This document shows, piece by piece, positions 7,319 through 7,962 of a stretch of DNA of 7,962 nucleotides. Source of the stretch: Pseudomonadota bacterium (GTDB taxonomy: Bacteria; Hydrothermota; 32-111; QNBC01); NCBI GenBank assembly GCA_011682715.1, contig JAACEC010000036.1, positions 1 to 7,962 on the forward strand, written 5' to 3'. A program made the position numbers and the translations under genes. Positions within the stretch are counted from its first letter, which is position 1; each line of letters opens with the position of its first letter. The notes under the pieces were generated by a model that ran no database searches, was not told the DNA's origin, and was given only the letters and a program-made list of their open reading frames with translations.

Positions 7319-7962
7319 ATGTTTTCAAAAGGGACTTTTCTGGATTTTTTCATTCCTAATATTTGTTATACTTGCGGGAATCTTTTGGATAGAGATGAAA
7401 AATTCCTATGCAAAAATTGTATTCAATCAATAGACATTTCTGATGTCGAGGATTGTCTGACCCGTCAATTACCATTAGAGAATAAATATTTCAACCATCT
7501 GTTCTATTTTTCCACCTATAAAGATACGATAAAGGATGCTATTCATCTATTTAAATATGACAAACGTTCGGAACTCGCCGAGGTTCTCGCGGATTTTCTA
7601 TTTTACCGATTAAACGAAATGCAACTTCTCCTGTACGAATACGACTTCATTCTCTTTATCCCGATGCATCCTGTAAAGAAGCGGGAGCGGGGGTTCAACC
7701 AGAGCGAGGAACTCGCAAGACAACTTTCCGTTTTGTCCGGTATACCCGTTTTACAAAACGGATTAGTAAGAGTACGTAATAGTATAAGTCAGACGAAAAT
7801 CTCATTCGAATCCCGCTTGAAAAACGTGAACGACAATTTCGGAGGAGGAAAGAATGCTTACAAGATTAAGAACAGAAATATTGTTTTGATAGACGATGTC
7901 GTAACAACGGGATCAACGCTTAACGAAGCGTCAAAGGCTCTAACAACATTCAACCCCGCAAG
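7319..7962 (+). CDS. comFC: ComF-family phosphoribosyltransferase-like protein (3' end outside window)
   Basis: My translation from the ATG at 7319 runs 214 codons without a stop to the right edge, so the gene is cut by the window and lacks perhaps its last 15-30 residues. A short N-terminal zinc ribbon is present: C16-x2-C19 and C31-x2-C34. The type I phosphoribosyltransferase fold follows, with the family block IPMHPVKKRERGFNQSEELA (starting near residue 114) and the PRPP-binding loop VLIDDVVTTGSTL (189-201). This order is that of ComFC of Firmicutes and ComF/GntX of proteobacteria. ComFC is needed for transformation in several naturally competent bacteria and GntX (YhgH) for growth on DNA in E. 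coli; its substrate is not known to me. Many non-competent bacteria carry it, so uptake is not implied by this gene alone. It follows uvrC by 17 bases and probably shares its transcript. Confidence 0.93.
   Translation, partial: MFSKGTFLDFFIPNICYTCGNLLDRDEKFLCKNCIQSIDISDVEDCLTRQLPLENKYFNHLFYFSTYKDTIKDAIHLFKYDKRSELAEVLADFLFYRLNEMQLLLYEYDFILFIPMHPVKKRERGFNQSEELARQLSVLSGIPVLQNGLVRVRNSISQTKISFESRLKNVNDNFGGGKNAYKIKNRNIVLIDDVVTTGSTLNEASKALTTFNPA

Noticed and set aside
7303..7326. TTGACA matching a -35 box between uvrC and comFC
   Set aside because: No TATAAT-like hexamer lies 16-18 bases downstream, and the distance would put the transcript start inside comFC, past its ATG.
1..7962. Mobile element, toxin-antitoxin, phage-defence or CRISPR content
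   Set aside because: No transposase, integrase, flanking repeats, small paired genes or spaced repeats were seen; composition looks uniform across all six genes.

Overview
The window is a compact, co-oriented gene cluster from a bacterium. All six genes lie on the + strand. From left to right they are: the 3' end of a gene for a probable exported protein with Ig-like repeats, D-alanine--D-alanine ligase (ddl), an exonuclease-helicase of the DinG family, the RNA ligase RtcB, the excision nuclease subunit UvrC, and the 5' part of a ComF-family phosphoribosyltransferase cut by the right edge. Gaps are 3, 26 and 17 bases, and two junctions overlap (8 bases at dinG/rtcB, 4 bases at rtcB/uvrC). No stretch above 30 bases lacks a gene. 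I see no convincing internal promoter, terminator, tRNA, rRNA, CRISPR array or mobile element. The simplest reading is one transcript that starts left of the window and continues past its right edge.

Region by region: 1-519 is a cell-envelope type protein of uncertain function, and 523-1443 makes the D-Ala-D-Ala dipeptide for peptidoglycan, so the organism has a murein wall. Positions 1470-7301 hold three nucleic-acid processing enzymes: a 3'-5' exonuclease fused to an iron-sulfur XPD-like DNA helicase, an RNA 3'-phosphate/5'-OH ligase, and the dual-incision nuclease of nucleotide excision repair. These three are joined by overlapping stop and start codons, which suggests translational coupling and co-regulation. 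Positions 7319-7962 encode a zinc-ribbon plus phosphoribosyltransferase protein related to ComFC/GntX, a family tied to DNA uptake or use of external DNA.

The base composition is AT-leaning (judged by eye, roughly 40% GC) with an A-rich coding strand. The Ig-like tail with an 'NTERYPDGTY' and 'PF..DN.PP' pattern recalls large secreted beta-propeller proteins that I associate with Acidobacteriota, Aminicenantes and other uncultured phyla. That lineage guess is weak. The DinG iron-sulfur site and the UvrC cysteine set would fit an anaerobe, but do not prove it.

Every enzyme here belongs to a known family and has its catalytic residues. I found no clearly new system. The points most worth following are the DinG-RtcB-UvrC coupling of DNA and RNA repair enzymes, the DinG that keeps both exonuclease and iron-sulfur helicase parts, and an unusual aspartate in the D-Ala site of Ddl.
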